64,000 nucleotides of DNA. Origin: Candidatus Latescibacterota bacterium. Its GTDB lineage: Bacteria > Latescibacterota > UBA2968 > UBA8231. The position numbers were made by a program, and so were the translations under genes. Below are positions 1 through 8,228 of this stretch, one piece after another (positions within the stretch are counted from its first letter, which is position 1; the number at the start of each line of letters is the position of its first letter). The stretch lies in assembly GCA_022826515.1 (NCBI GenBank), contig JAJDUT010000060.1:62001-126000 (forward strand), written 5' to 3'. A model generated the notes under the pieces. The model made no database searches and was not told the DNA's origin. It saw only the letters and a list, made by a program, of their open reading frames with translations.

Positions 1-63
1 GGGTAGGCCGACGGCGGCAAGGGCCGTGGGCAGCGTTAGAAGCGCAATCAATAAGAGAGCCAT
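1..63 (-). CDS. N-terminus of a secreted protein (partial)
   Basis: An ATG at 63-61 on the minus strand opens a frame that runs off the window start. The 21 visible residues (MALLLIALLTLPTALAAVGLP) are a typical Sec signal peptide: a short start, a leucine-rich core and a probable A-x-A cleavage site. The start lies six bases after the stop of the PorV-like gene, so it is probably the third gene of the same transcript (FlgD-domain protein, PorV-like protein, this one). The mature protein is outside the window and its function cannot be judged. Confidence 0.55.
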   Translation of the reverse strand, partial: MALLLIALLTLPTALAAVGLP

Positions 64-69
64 TACTTG

Positions 70-984
70 TCAGAACGCCAGTGCCAGACCCACGGTTGTG
101 CGGCCCCCAGCGCCGAGGGGATCGGATAAATACGCGTATTGAAACTGCACGGTTTCGCGCCGCGCCGGGCGCAAGGTCAAGCCCGCCGAGAGTTGGCCTC
201 CGTCTTCGGCCCCGAGGCGGTGCAGGCCGCCGCGCATCTCAAGCAGCGCACTTAGCTGCCACTCGGCCCCCAGATTGACGCTCTGTTCCCCGTCGTCGCG
301 CACCTCGGCAGCCAACAGCAGGGCGTCCAAAAGCCGCTGTGACGCGCCAAAGACGAGGATGCGCGGCAGGGCATTCTCGGTGGCATTCGACCGCTGATTG
401 GCGTGGCGCACCTTCCAGGCGAGGTTGGTGCCGAGATTGGATATGCCGGCCCCGAGCCAAGTATGCTCGGCTACGCGGAACTGCACCCCCAAGTCAAAGC
501 CGCTGCCGTTGGCCGTGGCCGTGGGAGTTGAGGGCACATCAATACTTTGCCTGAGAACTTTAACGGCCAAACCAATTGCTAGGCGCGGCCCAAGGGAGCG
601 ACCTATGCCGAAGATAAAAGCATTGGCTCGGTCCTCAATCGTCCCAGTGTACTGGCCGCTAGCGGTGCGGCCCTTGATCCCGCCGACTGCGGCATGAGAC
701 CAAGCAAAGCCAAAGCCCATGTCGCCGCGCACGTTGAGCGCAACAGCGGCACTGCCTTGCCGCCGCCCCAGCGAGAGCGACTGAATGGAGGTCTCTAGGG
801 TCTTGCCGCGCAAGCGGGCGAGGCCGGCCGGGTTCCAGTAGGGGGACGACGCATCGTCGGCCGCGGCGACAAAGGCTCCCAGCCCTAGGCCGCGGGCACC
901 CAGCCCGGTTCTGAGAAAGGCGGCCGCGAAATCGGCCCCGTGCACGGCGGAGGCCGCGAGCAATAGCACAAAGAGCGTTTTCAA
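70..984 (-). CDS. PorV/PorQ-like outer-membrane beta-barrel protein
   Basis: About 304 residues. The start is taken as TTG at 984, giving a signal peptide LKTLFVLLLAASAVHG; this TTG overlaps the stop of the upstream gene as TTGA, so translation is probably coupled. Just after the signal peptide, the segment GARGLGLGAFVAAADDASS followed by PYWNPAGLARL matches the N-terminal signature of the PorV/PorQ (UPF0164-type) barrel family, and the protein ends in alternating beta-strands with a terminal Phe, as expected of an outer-membrane barrel. PorV is known in FCB bacteria as an outer-membrane partner of type IX secretion. The neighbour encodes a secreted protein with a FlgD-like or type IX-like C-terminal domain, which suggests, but does not prove, a transporter-client relationship. 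Confidence 0.75.
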   Translation of the reverse strand: MKTLFVLLLAASAVHGADFAAAFLRTGLGARGLGLGAFVAAADDASSPYWNPAGLARLRGKTLETSIQSLSLGRRQGSAAVALNVRGDMGFGFAWSHAAVGGIKGRTASGQYTGTIEDRANAFIFGIGRSLGPRLAIGLAVKVLRQSIDVPSTPTATANGSGFDLGVQFRVAEHTWLGAGISNLGTNLAWKVRHANQRSNATENALPRILVFGASQRLLDALLLAAEVRDDGEQSVNLGAEWQLSALLEMRGGLHRLGAEDGGQLSAGLTLRPARRETVQFQYAYLSDPLGAGGRTTVGLALAF

Positions 985-2645
985 TCGAGCACCACCACTC
1001 TGCCAAAGGCCTGTTGACCGGTGTTTAGGGCAATGCGATAGAAATACGTGCCGTTGGCCACTATTTGCCCGTCTTGATCGAGGCCATCCCAAAGGATGCG
1101 GTGATCGACGCCTCCGGCAAAAGGCGCGTCCGTTGCAAGGTCGCGGACTAGGCTGCTGGCAAAGTCGTAGATTGCCACGGAGACTTCTGCGTCGCGTGAT
1201 AGGCTAAAGACGATAGTCGTGGTTTCGCGCGAGGGGGCGAAAGGATTGGGTGCTGCGTACGCAAGCGCCGTGCTGTCGGGTACGCCTCCGGTGCTGACGA
1301 AGATCCTGTCGTCGAGCGTACGCGTGCGGACTAGGTCGCGGATGACGCGCCAAGTGCTCCCTTCGTCCTCGGAGCGCCCGAGGCCGTGTTCGGCCCCCGC
1401 CCAGAGCACATCACCCACCGCTGCAAGCCCGACGAAGGTGCCGGTCAGGGGCTGTCCATCGACGACTTCTATGGCGTCCCAGACCCGTTCTGAATCGGTC
1501 GGCAGAGTTGGATCTGGGCTAGCCAGTAGCCCTTGGTCGGTACCGGCCCAGACAAAATTGGGGGTAAAAGCGAAATCCCAAGCAAAGGTCGGCCCAGTGT
1601 GGCCCCAGGTCTGGCCGAGGTCGTGGCTGACGCTGATGGCTTGGGTTTGGCCGGGCGATGTAGTGGTGTTGGTTCCCGCCCAGATAGCCGTGGTGCCGTC
1701 GGGCAGTACTTGGCGTTCGAGAGCGACGATCCAGTTGCCAGCCGGATGGCTTGGGAGGGGAGTGCCCTCTGCGCCGAGGCGCACTTTGGCATTTTGCCAA
1801 TGCTGGCCTCCGTCAAAGGTGAAGGCGATTCCGCTGGCAGTGCCGATCCACACTGTATCCTCGTAAGCGATAACCGAGAAAGTGCGGTGCAGGAATGATT
1901 GGCTGGCCAAGCTATCGGCGTCCGTGCGCAACTGGGCGATGTCGTTTGGATCGGCATTTGCGCTGGCGAGGCTATCGGCCACCATCCGCAAACTATCGGC
2001 CGCCGTTTCCTCGGCGAAGAAGACGATCTCGTCTGCGCCGCCGGGCAAGAAGGGTTCCCAAGTGCGGCCTTGGTCGAGCGAACGCACGGTGGAGCCAGCA
2101 AAGAAGGCGGCGTACACGGCTTCCCCGTCGATAGCGATGTCAAAACAAGCATTGAGGACGGTCGTGCCGGGGCTGCGCTCAAAACCGGCCTTAGTGGGGT
2201 CGAAGATGAACTCGTTGGGAATGTGGTGCCAGGAGTCGCCGCCGTCGTGGGAAAAACTCAACCCAGTGCCCGCTTGGTTTACGCCCTGTCCGGCGGTGAC
2301 CGAATCGACCAAAGTCGCTACCCACACGGTATCGCCGACCGCGTCGAGGGCGCTGATCGCGCCGCGGCCGAGGCCATTGAGCTCAGTAAAGGTGACCCAA
2401 TCCGTAGAATTGAGGCCGCTGCTTTGCGCTGGATCGAGCCGCGCCACCCCGCTCTCGGTGCCGACCCATAGATAGCGCCCGCTCCAGACGATGTCGCCTA
2501 TTGAAGTGCCGAAGAGTCCGCGGATAGGATCGGATGCTTGGTGGAAGCGCTGGGGCCGGAGCGCATGGCCGGGCGATAGATGCAGCGCGAGGACGAGCAG
2601 CGAGAAAGAGCAGAGGACGGCTTGGCGAAAAAAGAAATAGGTCAT
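981..2645 (-). CDS. Secreted beta-propeller protein with C-terminal FlgD-like Ig domain
   Basis: About 554 residues from ATG at 2645, which gives a clean signal peptide (MTYFFFRQ then a hydrophobic core to GHA); an ATG at 2690 would add a polar extension and overlap the preceding gene. The body has BNR/two-component-propeller-like repeats of the kind WAGTxxGL, WVGTESGVARL and S.DxGxTWxH, as in sialidase-like propellers. The C-terminal ~75 residues (VSVAIYDFASSLVRDL, then WDGLDQDGQIVANGTYFYRI, ending RVVVLD) match the FlgD-type Ig fold, also similar to type A sorting domains of type IX secretion. A serine/aspartate/alanine-rich insertion sits near residues 230-260. It is translationally coupled to the PorV-like gene. 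Its substrate or ligand cannot be told. Confidence 0.75.
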   Translation of the reverse strand: MTYFFFRQAVLCSFSLLVLALHLSPGHALRPQRFHQASDPIRGLFGTSIGDIVWSGRYLWVGTESGVARLDPAQSSGLNSTDWVTFTELNGLGRGAISALDAVGDTVWVATLVDSVTAGQGVNQAGTGLSFSHDGGDSWHHIPNEFIFDPTKAGFERSPGTTVLNACFDIAIDGEAVYAAFFAGSTVRSLDQGRTWEPFLPGGADEIVFFAEETAADSLRMVADSLASANADPNDIAQLRTDADSLASQSFLHRTFSVIAYEDTVWIGTASGIAFTFDGGQHWQNAKVRLGAEGTPLPSHPAGNWIVALERQVLPDGTTAIWAGTNTTTSPGQTQAISVSHDLGQTWGHTGPTFAWDFAFTPNFVWAGTDQGLLASPDPTLPTDSERVWDAIEVVDGQPLTGTFVGLAAVGDVLWAGAEHGLGRSEDEGSTWRVIRDLVRTRTLDDRIFVSTGGVPDSTALAYAAPNPFAPSRETTTIVFSLSRDAEVSVAIYDFASSLVRDLATDAPFAGGVDHRILWDGLDQDGQIVANGTYFYRIALNTGQQAFGRVVVLD

Positions 2646-2682
2646 CAAGCGAGCATTTTTACTGCGGCTAGGGATGGGCCAC

Positions 2683-3510
2683 TCAAGCATAGGTAGCGGC
2701 CCGCTCGCGCATGGCCTCGATTACTTCGTAGCCGACTCCGTAGTCGCCGATGCGGGTGCCTTCGCTGTCGCCGTGGCTATCGGACCCTCCCGACTTGATC
2801 AGGCCATAGCGGTCGGCGAGTTGGTCGTAGTATTCCATTTGCGCTGGCTGGTGGGACGGGTGGAAGACCTCAATGCCGTCGAGTCCGTAGGCGACTAATT
2901 GCTCTATAATGGACTCGGGGAGACTGATGCTGGGGTGGGCGAGTACCGCTACGCCCCCCGTGCGATGGATGAGGGCGATGAGGTCTTGGGCTGCGGCGTA
3001 GGGCTTAGGTTGAAAGGCCGGCCCGCGATCGCCGATGTAGCGGCTGAAGGCTTCATCTCTGTCGGCTACTAGGCCGTTTTCCACCATGGCCGCGGCGATG
3101 TGCGGCCGCCCAAGGGGGCTGCCATTGGCTTGGGAGAGCACGTCGTCGAGGCTGACGGTCAGCCCCATGCTGTTGAGCGCTTTGACGATCGCGATCCCCC
3201 GCTGGTGGCGGGCTTGAAAAGACTTGGCGAGGGTCGTACCGAGCTGATCGTCTTGGTAGTCGATGCAGTAGGCGAGAATGTGTACTTCGCGATCCCGGAT
3301 GTGGGCGCTCAGTTCGGTGCCGGGCACCACTTCCATGTGCATCTGCTCGCCGGCCGCAGTGGCTTCGGGGACGCCTTGGACTGTGTCGTGATCGGTCAAA
3401 CTCATCGCTTGCAAGCCCGCTTCGCAGGCCTCTTCGACCGCTTCAGTCGGCGTCCGCAACCCGTCGGAACACAGAGAATGGGTGTGGAGATCGGCTAAAT
3501 TGTAAGACAT
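2683..3510 (-). CDS. PHP-domain phosphoesterase (TrpH/YciV-like)
   Basis: 275 residues. The PHP metal-binding motifs are visible: DLHTHSLCSDG at residues 7-17, SLTDHDTV near 37-44, the E of PGTELSAH near 63-70, an H in EVHILAY, LAHPSI in the second half and the late GGSDSHG. This set fits the TrpH/YciV subfamily, whose E. coli member (Rnm/RNase AM) acts on 3',5'-bisphosphates and short RNA 5' ends. It lies downstream of the sigma-factor gene with a ~110-base gap. Close homologues are often annotated only as metal-dependent phosphoesterase, so the exact substrate is inference. Confidence 0.85.
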   Translation of the reverse strand: MSYNLADLHTHSLCSDGLRTPTEAVEEACEAGLQAMSLTDHDTVQGVPEATAAGEQMHMEVVPGTELSAHIRDREVHILAYCIDYQDDQLGTTLAKSFQARHQRGIAIVKALNSMGLTVSLDDVLSQANGSPLGRPHIAAAMVENGLVADRDEAFSRYIGDRGPAFQPKPYAAAQDLIALIHRTGGVAVLAHPSISLPESIIEQLVAYGLDGIEVFHPSHQPAQMEYYDQLADRYGLIKSGGSDSHGDSEGTRIGDYGVGYEVIEAMRERAATYA

Positions 3511-3622
3511 AAAGTATTTTTATCCTGTGAGAATACTATTCAAAGTTCTAAATAAAAAAGAAAGCCTTTTGCCGTACTCAATCAAGCCCTATGCCTCCGC
3601 CTCGCACCGCGTGCGCGTCTTG

Positions 3623-4471
3623 CTACATGGGACTGTTGGAAAGCTCAAGCAGTAGATCGCCAGCGTGGGTTCGCATTTTATCGAGGGCTTGGTCTCTGAG
3701 CTGGCGCACTCGCTCGCGCGTGAGGCCCAATTGCATGCCGATTTGCTCCAGCGTCTGGGGATCTTGGTCGTCGAGGCCGAAATAGGCGCGGACGACTAGG
3801 CGCTCGCGCCGGTCCAGCAGGTCGAGGCACGCGTGCAAGGTATGAGAAAGCGCGGCGCGCTCATAGCTATCGGCTGGATCGGGCGTGCGAGCTGCGAAAG
3901 TGGCTATTAGTGGCTCCCTTTCATCAGGGATGGTCGGCGTGTCCATCGAGACATCGGGCTGGGCCATGTAAAGGGCATTGTGCGTCCGCTCCAGCGATAA
4001 TTCAGCGCTGTTGGCGATTTCCTCGGGGGTGGGATCGCGACCCAGTTTTTGGGCGAGGATACTCGTCCACCGCTCGACCTTTTGCAGATCATTGACCCGG
4101 CTCAGCGGCGGGCGGGCAATTTTGCCATGTTCGGCTAGGGCGCGGAGGATGGCTTGGCGAATCCACCACACCGCATAGGTGATGAACTTAAAGCCGCGCG
4201 TCTCGTCAAAGCGCTGGATCGCTTCCATCAGCCCGAGGTTGCCCTCGGAAATAAGCTCCATAAAGGAAAGCCCGCGCCCGTGGTATCCCCTCGCGATGCG
4301 GACGACAAAGCGCAAGTTGGCTTCGACCATCTGGTGCATGGCGCGCTCGTCGCCAGTGCGCGCTTTGTGTACCAGCTCGATCTCTCGTTGGCGGCTCAGC
4401 GGCTGAAAGTGCTGAATGTCGCGCCAGTAGGACTCGGCTAGACCCAGCGAATTGAGGCTGCTTTTTCCCAT
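3623..4471 (-). CDS. RNA polymerase sigma-70 family factor (RpoD/SigA type, short form)
   Basis: 282 residues. Region 1.2-2 is clear: ANLRFVVRIARGYHGRGLSF near residue 50, then ELISEGNLGLMEAIQRFDE, then GFKFITYAVWWIRQAIL (core binding, -10 recognition and melting). Region 3 follows from about 120. Region 4 with the -35 helix-turn-helix is LEQIGMQLGLTRERVRQLRD near 240-262. Region 1.1 is absent, as in the short primary sigma factors of many FCB bacteria, so it may be the housekeeping factor or a group 2 relative; the sequence alone does not decide. It precedes the PHP gene on the same strand. Confidence 0.92.
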   Translation of the reverse strand: MGKSSLNSLGLAESYWRDIQHFQPLSRQREIELVHKARTGDERAMHQMVEANLRFVVRIARGYHGRGLSFMELISEGNLGLMEAIQRFDETRGFKFITYAVWWIRQAILRALAEHGKIARPPLSRVNDLQKVERWTSILAQKLGRDPTPEEIANSAELSLERTHNALYMAQPDVSMDTPTIPDEREPLIATFAARTPDPADSYERAALSHTLHACLDLLDRRERLVVRAYFGLDDQDPQTLEQIGMQLGLTRERVRQLRDQALDKMRTHAGDLLLELSNSPM

Positions 4472-4549
4472 AAGAAGCCCAAATGACAGAAAGGGAAAAT
4501 GACGGTTCTTAAGTAGGACGACGGAGAAAAAGCGCGGTTCCAGCCAAGA

Positions 4550-6019
4550 TCAGGCCGGGGAGAGCAGCGGGCGAAAGCGGTCGTAGGCCGCATCCCAAGC
4601 AGCGGCTTGTTCCGGCTCGTACACAACGGGCGCAAAGGAGTGGCGCACGACTTGGCGGATTTCGGCCAGCGAGTTCATCTGGCCTAGGCCGATGAGCTGG
4701 AGCATTAGGTTGCCGATGGCCGTAGCTTCGAGCGGCCCGGCGACGACCGGACGACCGGTAGCTGAGGCAGTAAACTGGCAGAGCAGGCGGTTTTGGATCC
4801 CGCCGCCGACTATGTGAATGCATTCGAGGCGGCGGCCGAGAATGGTCTCTAGCGCTTCGAGCACGTAGCGGTACTTAAACGCTAGGCTTTCGAGGGCCAC
4901 GCGCGCGACTTGTCCCTCGTCGGCGGGAATGGCTTGGCCCGTTTCTTGGCAATAGGCGCGGATCCTAACGGGCATGTCGCCCGGCGCGAGAAAGCACTCG
5001 GTGTCTGGATCGACGAAAGCGGTAAAGGGCGCAGCGCTTTGGGCCATGGCCGTCAGCTCGTCGTAGGAAAAGGCGCGCCCCTCGCGCTGCCACGCGCGCC
5101 GGCACTCCTGTATCAGCCACAGCCCCATGATGTTTTTGAGGAAGCGGTAGGTCGGCCCGAAGCCCCCTTCGTTGGTGAAATTGTACTGGAATGCCTGATT
5201 GTTGATGAGTGGTTGATCGAGTTCGACGCCCATCAGCGACCAAGTTCCCGAGCTGATATAGGCGTAGTCGCGGACTTCGGCGGGCACCGCGGCCACGGCC
5301 GCGCCCGTATCGTGGGTAGCTGGGGCGATGACCGGGACCGAGCCAAGCCCTGTTTCAGCAGCAATAGAGGGCAGGAGCGAGCCTAGGCGGGTTCCGGGCT
5401 GGACGATCTGGGGAAGAAAATGGGTCGGCAGCCCCAATCTTTCTAGAAGCTCGACCGACCAAGTGCCTTGGCACGGATCGTAGAATTGGGTGGTAGTGGC
5501 GTTGGAAAATTCGCAGGTCTTAGTGCCAGTAAAGTAAAAATTGAACAAGTCGGCCATCATCAAGAAGGTCTGCGCCCATTCCAGCAAGGGCGAGTCGCGC
5601 AGCGAAAGCAGTTGATACAAGGTGTTGAGCTTCAAAAACTGCACGCCGGTGCGCGCGAAAATCTCCTCGCGCGGCACTCGTGCAAAGGCTTCCTCTAACA
5701 TGCCGTCGGTGCGCGGGTCGCGGTAGTTGCGCGGATTGTCCAAGAGCACGTCCCCAGGCCCGAGGAGGGCGAAATCGACGCCCCAGGTATCGACGCCAAT
5801 GGCATCGAGGGCCTTGCCGTGTGTACTGGCAAAGAGGCCGAGGGCCTGTTTCATCTCGGCGAAAAGGCGCAAAGGGTCCCAGTAGAAACGGTCGAAGACT
5901 TGCACCGGGCCATTTGCAAAGCGGTGCAGTTCTTCTAGCGCTAGGCGCTCGCCGTCGAAATGCCCGACGATGGCGCGGCCACTCTCAGCCCCTAGATCAA
6001 AGGCGAGCAGTTTGCTCAT
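4550..6019 (-). CDS. rhaB: Rhamnulokinase
   Basis: 489 residues from ATG at 6019, the length of E. coli RhaB. This start begins MSKLLAFDLGAESGR, the FGGY-kinase phosphate-binding segment; the open frame extends far upstream but with no kinase-like sequence. Other family landmarks are GVDTWGVDFALL near residue 70, YISSGTWSLMGVE in the middle and GGGIQNRLLCQFTA followed by GPLEATAIGN near the C-terminus. Known activity of the family is ATP-dependent phosphorylation of L-rhamnulose to rhamnulose 1-phosphate. The ATG overlaps the stop of the upstream 92-residue ORF as ATGA. No rhamnose isomerase or aldolase lies beside it in this window. Confidence 0.92.
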   Translation of the reverse strand: MSKLLAFDLGAESGRAIVGHFDGERLALEELHRFANGPVQVFDRFYWDPLRLFAEMKQALGLFASTHGKALDAIGVDTWGVDFALLGPGDVLLDNPRNYRDPRTDGMLEEAFARVPREEIFARTGVQFLKLNTLYQLLSLRDSPLLEWAQTFLMMADLFNFYFTGTKTCEFSNATTTQFYDPCQGTWSVELLERLGLPTHFLPQIVQPGTRLGSLLPSIAAETGLGSVPVIAPATHDTGAAVAAVPAEVRDYAYISSGTWSLMGVELDQPLINNQAFQYNFTNEGGFGPTYRFLKNIMGLWLIQECRRAWQREGRAFSYDELTAMAQSAAPFTAFVDPDTECFLAPGDMPVRIRAYCQETGQAIPADEGQVARVALESLAFKYRYVLEALETILGRRLECIHIVGGGIQNRLLCQFTASATGRPVVAGPLEATAIGNLMLQLIGLGQMNSLAEIRQVVRHSFAPVVYEPEQAAAWDAAYDRFRPLLSPA

Positions 6020-6294
6020 AGGTAGTTGAGACCGAGTTCGGCAACTAGCTCGCGCGTGTCGTTGTCGAGGAGGGCGCAGATTAGGGCGATGCCCAACTCG
6101 CGCTCCATGGTCGCGGCATACGCGGTGTGTTCGTCGCGAAAATTGATCCGTTGGAAGCCGAGGACGGCCTCTTTGAAATCCTTGCGCCGCTCGTAGAGGA
6201 CAACTTGGGCAATGGGTGCGTTGGCGAGTGCCTCGGAGACAAAAGATGTGCCAAAAATTTCCTCCAAGGCGTTTCTGAGCTGGCGATGCAGCAT
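6016..6294 (-). CDS. Small hypothetical protein coupled to rhaB
   Basis: 92 residues with no family I recognise. It starts at the ATG that shares one base with the stop of the preceding 61-residue ORF (TAATG) and ends overlapping the rhaB start (ATGA), so both flanks look like translational coupling; this is the main reason to call it real. Composition is that of a soluble, mostly helical protein with a conserved-looking centre VVLYERRKDFKEAV and a leucine/alanine-rich C-terminal helix. There is no signal peptide or membrane segment. A role in rhamnose metabolism is suggested only by position. Confidence 0.5.
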   Translation of the reverse strand: MLHRQLRNALEEIFGTSFVSEALANAPIAQVVLYERRKDFKEAVLGFQRINFRDEHTAYAATMERELGIALICALLDNDTRELVAELGLNYL

Positions 6295-6479
6295 TAGAAG
6301 GGATAGACCTCGTCGAGCCGGCGCTTGAGCGCACTGCTGCGCTGCTCGCCGTCGTCTTCAATCACGTACTGGACGATGGGCGTGCGCCGCCAATAGCTCA
6401 ACATGGCCTCAAAATTGAGGGTGGGCTGGTGAAACTCCAAGCGGAAGACCAAAAAGGCGCGGAGCAAGTTTTTGACCAT
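6294..6479 (-). CDS. Very small hypothetical protein upstream of the rhaB-linked ORF
   Basis: 61 residues, ending with a stop that shares a base with the next start (TAATG). No recognised domain. The N-terminal third is hydrophobic and aromatic, the rest charged. No Shine-Dalgarno sequence is evident before the ATG at 6479, and an internal ATG at LSYWRRTP is an alternative start. It lies 66 bases after purC. It might be a coupled leader peptide or an N-terminal fragment of a gene whose remainder is the 92-residue ORF in another frame; the contiguous coupling signals favour two small genes. Confidence 0.4.
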   Translation of the reverse strand: MVKNLLRAFLVFRLEFHQPTLNFEAMLSYWRRTPIVQYVIEDDGEQRSSALKRRLDEVYPF

Positions 6480-6545
6480 AGCTTTATAACGGCTGTTTCA
6501 TTCCCGGACGAAAGACGAACCTACGCAAAGTGCAAACGCCACACC

Positions 6546-7514
6546 TTAGCTAAGGTACTCCGCAATCCGCTCCTCAATGCGCTGCAAGACGGGCGTTGCG
6601 CCGAGTTCGGCGTCGAAGTCCGTGCCTGTAACCCGTTGAAAAAGGTCGATATAGCGCTCGGCAACTTGGATGCGGATCTCGTCGTCGAGTTCGGGGATAT
6701 TGTCGTCGGAAATGCCCTTGTCGCGGAGCCAGAGGCGCAAAAATTCCTTGTCGAGGCTTTCGGGCTCTTCGCCGCGGGCGTGGCGTTCTGCGTAAGTGTC
6801 GCTGATCCAGAAGCGCGACGAGTCAGGCGTGTGGATTTCGTCGGCGAGCGTGATGCGCCCGTCCGCATCTAGCCCCATTTCGTACTTGGTATCGACGAGG
6901 ATTAACCCTTGCTTGGCCGCTAGCTCCTCGCCGCGCGCAAAGAGCGCGAAGGCGATATCCTCGACTTGGGCCCAGGTGTCTTCTGGCACTAGGCCTTGGG
7001 CGATGATCTCGTCGCGCGAAATCAGCTCGTCGTGGACCTCGTCCTTGGTCGTCGGCGTGATAATCGCCTCGTCGAAGGGTTGGTTTTTGACCATGCCGTC
7101 GGGCAACGTGTGGCCGCAATAGTGGCGCACGCCACTGTTGTAATGGGTCCAGATGGCGGTGTCCGAACTGCCCGTCATATACTTGCGCACCACCACCTCG
7201 ACGGGCAGGATGTCCAGTTCGCGGGCGACGGTGACGTTGGCGTCGGGCACGGAGATGATTTGATTGGGGGCGATATCTTGGGTCTGCTCAAACCAGTACT
7301 GGGCAATGCGGTTGAGCACTTGGCCCTTGAGGGGAATGGTGCCGAGCACGTGGTCGAACGCGCTTTGGCGATCGGTAGTGATCAGCACGCGATGGTCTTT
7401 AAGCAAGTACATATCGCGCACCTTGCCGCGCTTATAGCGCGACTCCCACTGGGGGAATTTGGCCTCCAGCAGACAGTTGTCGAGCTGGGATTGGATCTGT
7501 TGGCGAGTTACCAT
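6546..7514 (-). CDS. purC: Phosphoribosylaminoimidazole-succinocarboxamide synthase
   Basis: 322 residues, in the longer SAICAR-synthetase class. The N-terminal ATP-grasp-like motif KRGKVRDMYLL is at about residues 28-38, followed by TTDRQSAFDHVLGTIPLKG, the family signature VEVVVRKYMTGS near 105-116, and LILVDTKYEMGLDADG then LADEIHTPDSSRFW near 205-235, which carry substrate and metal-binding acidic residues. It joins aspartate to CAIR with ATP in purine synthesis. It is divergent from the lipoprotein gene across a 171-base gap; no purine riboswitch or clear operator is visible there. Confidence 0.95.
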   Translation of the reverse strand: MVTRQQIQSQLDNCLLEAKFPQWESRYKRGKVRDMYLLKDHRVLITTDRQSAFDHVLGTIPLKGQVLNRIAQYWFEQTQDIAPNQIISVPDANVTVARELDILPVEVVVRKYMTGSSDTAIWTHYNSGVRHYCGHTLPDGMVKNQPFDEAIITPTTKDEVHDELISRDEIIAQGLVPEDTWAQVEDIAFALFARGEELAAKQGLILVDTKYEMGLDADGRITLADEIHTPDSSRFWISDTYAERHARGEEPESLDKEFLRLWLRDKGISDDNIPELDDEIRIQVAERYIDLFQRVTGTDFDAELGATPVLQRIEERIAEYLS

Positions 7515-7685
7515 AGAATAGATGTCCTCAAGTAAGAGAGTAGGATGCGAAAAAATTGATATTATGAGAGCGTATAAGCTCCGTCAATAGGGTCCAGCGG
7601 AGAGAGTGCTTGATTTTCGTTTCTCTGCGGCGTATTTTGAGGCCGACGGAACAGACAAATCTCACCCCTACAAAGGGAGGTCTAT

Positions 7686-8168
7686 ATGTCGAGGAAACTG
7701 GCTGCGTTGGCACTAGCAGTGGGTCTGGTCGCCTGTGGTGGCGAGGAGGCGGAGAGGCAGATTCTGCTCGATTACGTCCAGCAGATGCAGAAACTAGACG
7801 GCAAAAACAGGGAGATCGTCAAAACCATTGAGCATCTGAGAAAACCGCTCTCCGAGATTTCTGAGCAGGACTTGGCCAAAGCGCGACGACTCATCAACGA
7901 CTACGTCGCAGAGTTGCAAGAGCTTGTGCCAGACAATCTGGACTATAAAGAATTGCGCTTGGCCCACAATCTCTACGTCACGAAGGTGGCGGAAGCGATT
8001 CCACTGTCCGGGGACAAAGGTCGCGAGGTGCGGCGCGAAAAGAGCAACGTGGATATCGGCGTGCGCCACATCGAGAAGCTGACCATCCGGCATTACAAAG
8101 CCGTTGACATCTTGTGGTTGCAGCGGAAGCTCACCGATCCCTATCCGCTCGCGTGGCCTTCTAGTTAG
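7686..8168 (+). CDS. Small predicted lipoprotein
   Basis: 160 residues. A strong Shine-Dalgarno run (AAAGGGAGG) stands six bases before the ATG. The N-terminus MSRKLAALALAVGLVACGG contains a lipobox (LVAC) with Cys17 as the lipidation site, so the mature protein should be membrane-anchored and periplasm- or surface-facing. The remainder is almost entirely charged and helical (for example QMQKLDGKNREIVKTIEHL), suggesting a helical bundle or coiled coil. I recognise no family. It is the only plus-strand gene in the first 20 kb and is followed directly by a bidirectional terminator. Confidence 0.75.
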   Translation: MSRKLAALALAVGLVACGGEEAERQILLDYVQQMQKLDGKNREIVKTIEHLRKPLSEISEQDLAKARRLINDYVAELQELVPDNLDYKELRLAHNLYVTKVAEAIPLSGDKGREVRREKSNVDIGVRHIEKLTIRHYKAVDILWLQRKLTDPYPLAWPSS

Positions 8169-8187
8169 ACTATAATATCAGCGCGAG

Positions 8188-8224
8188 AAAAGCCCTTAGC
8201 CGCCATGCGGCCGGGGGCTTTTTG
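8188..8224. terminator. Bidirectional intrinsic terminator
   Basis: An eight-base outer stem (AAAAGCCC at 8188-8195 with GGGCTTTT at 8215-8222) encloses a five-base inner stem (GCCGC/GCGGC). The A run on one side and T run on the other let it work for both the lipoprotein gene and the convergent glycosyltransferase gene. Confidence 0.8.
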
Positions 8225-8228
8225 CGTT

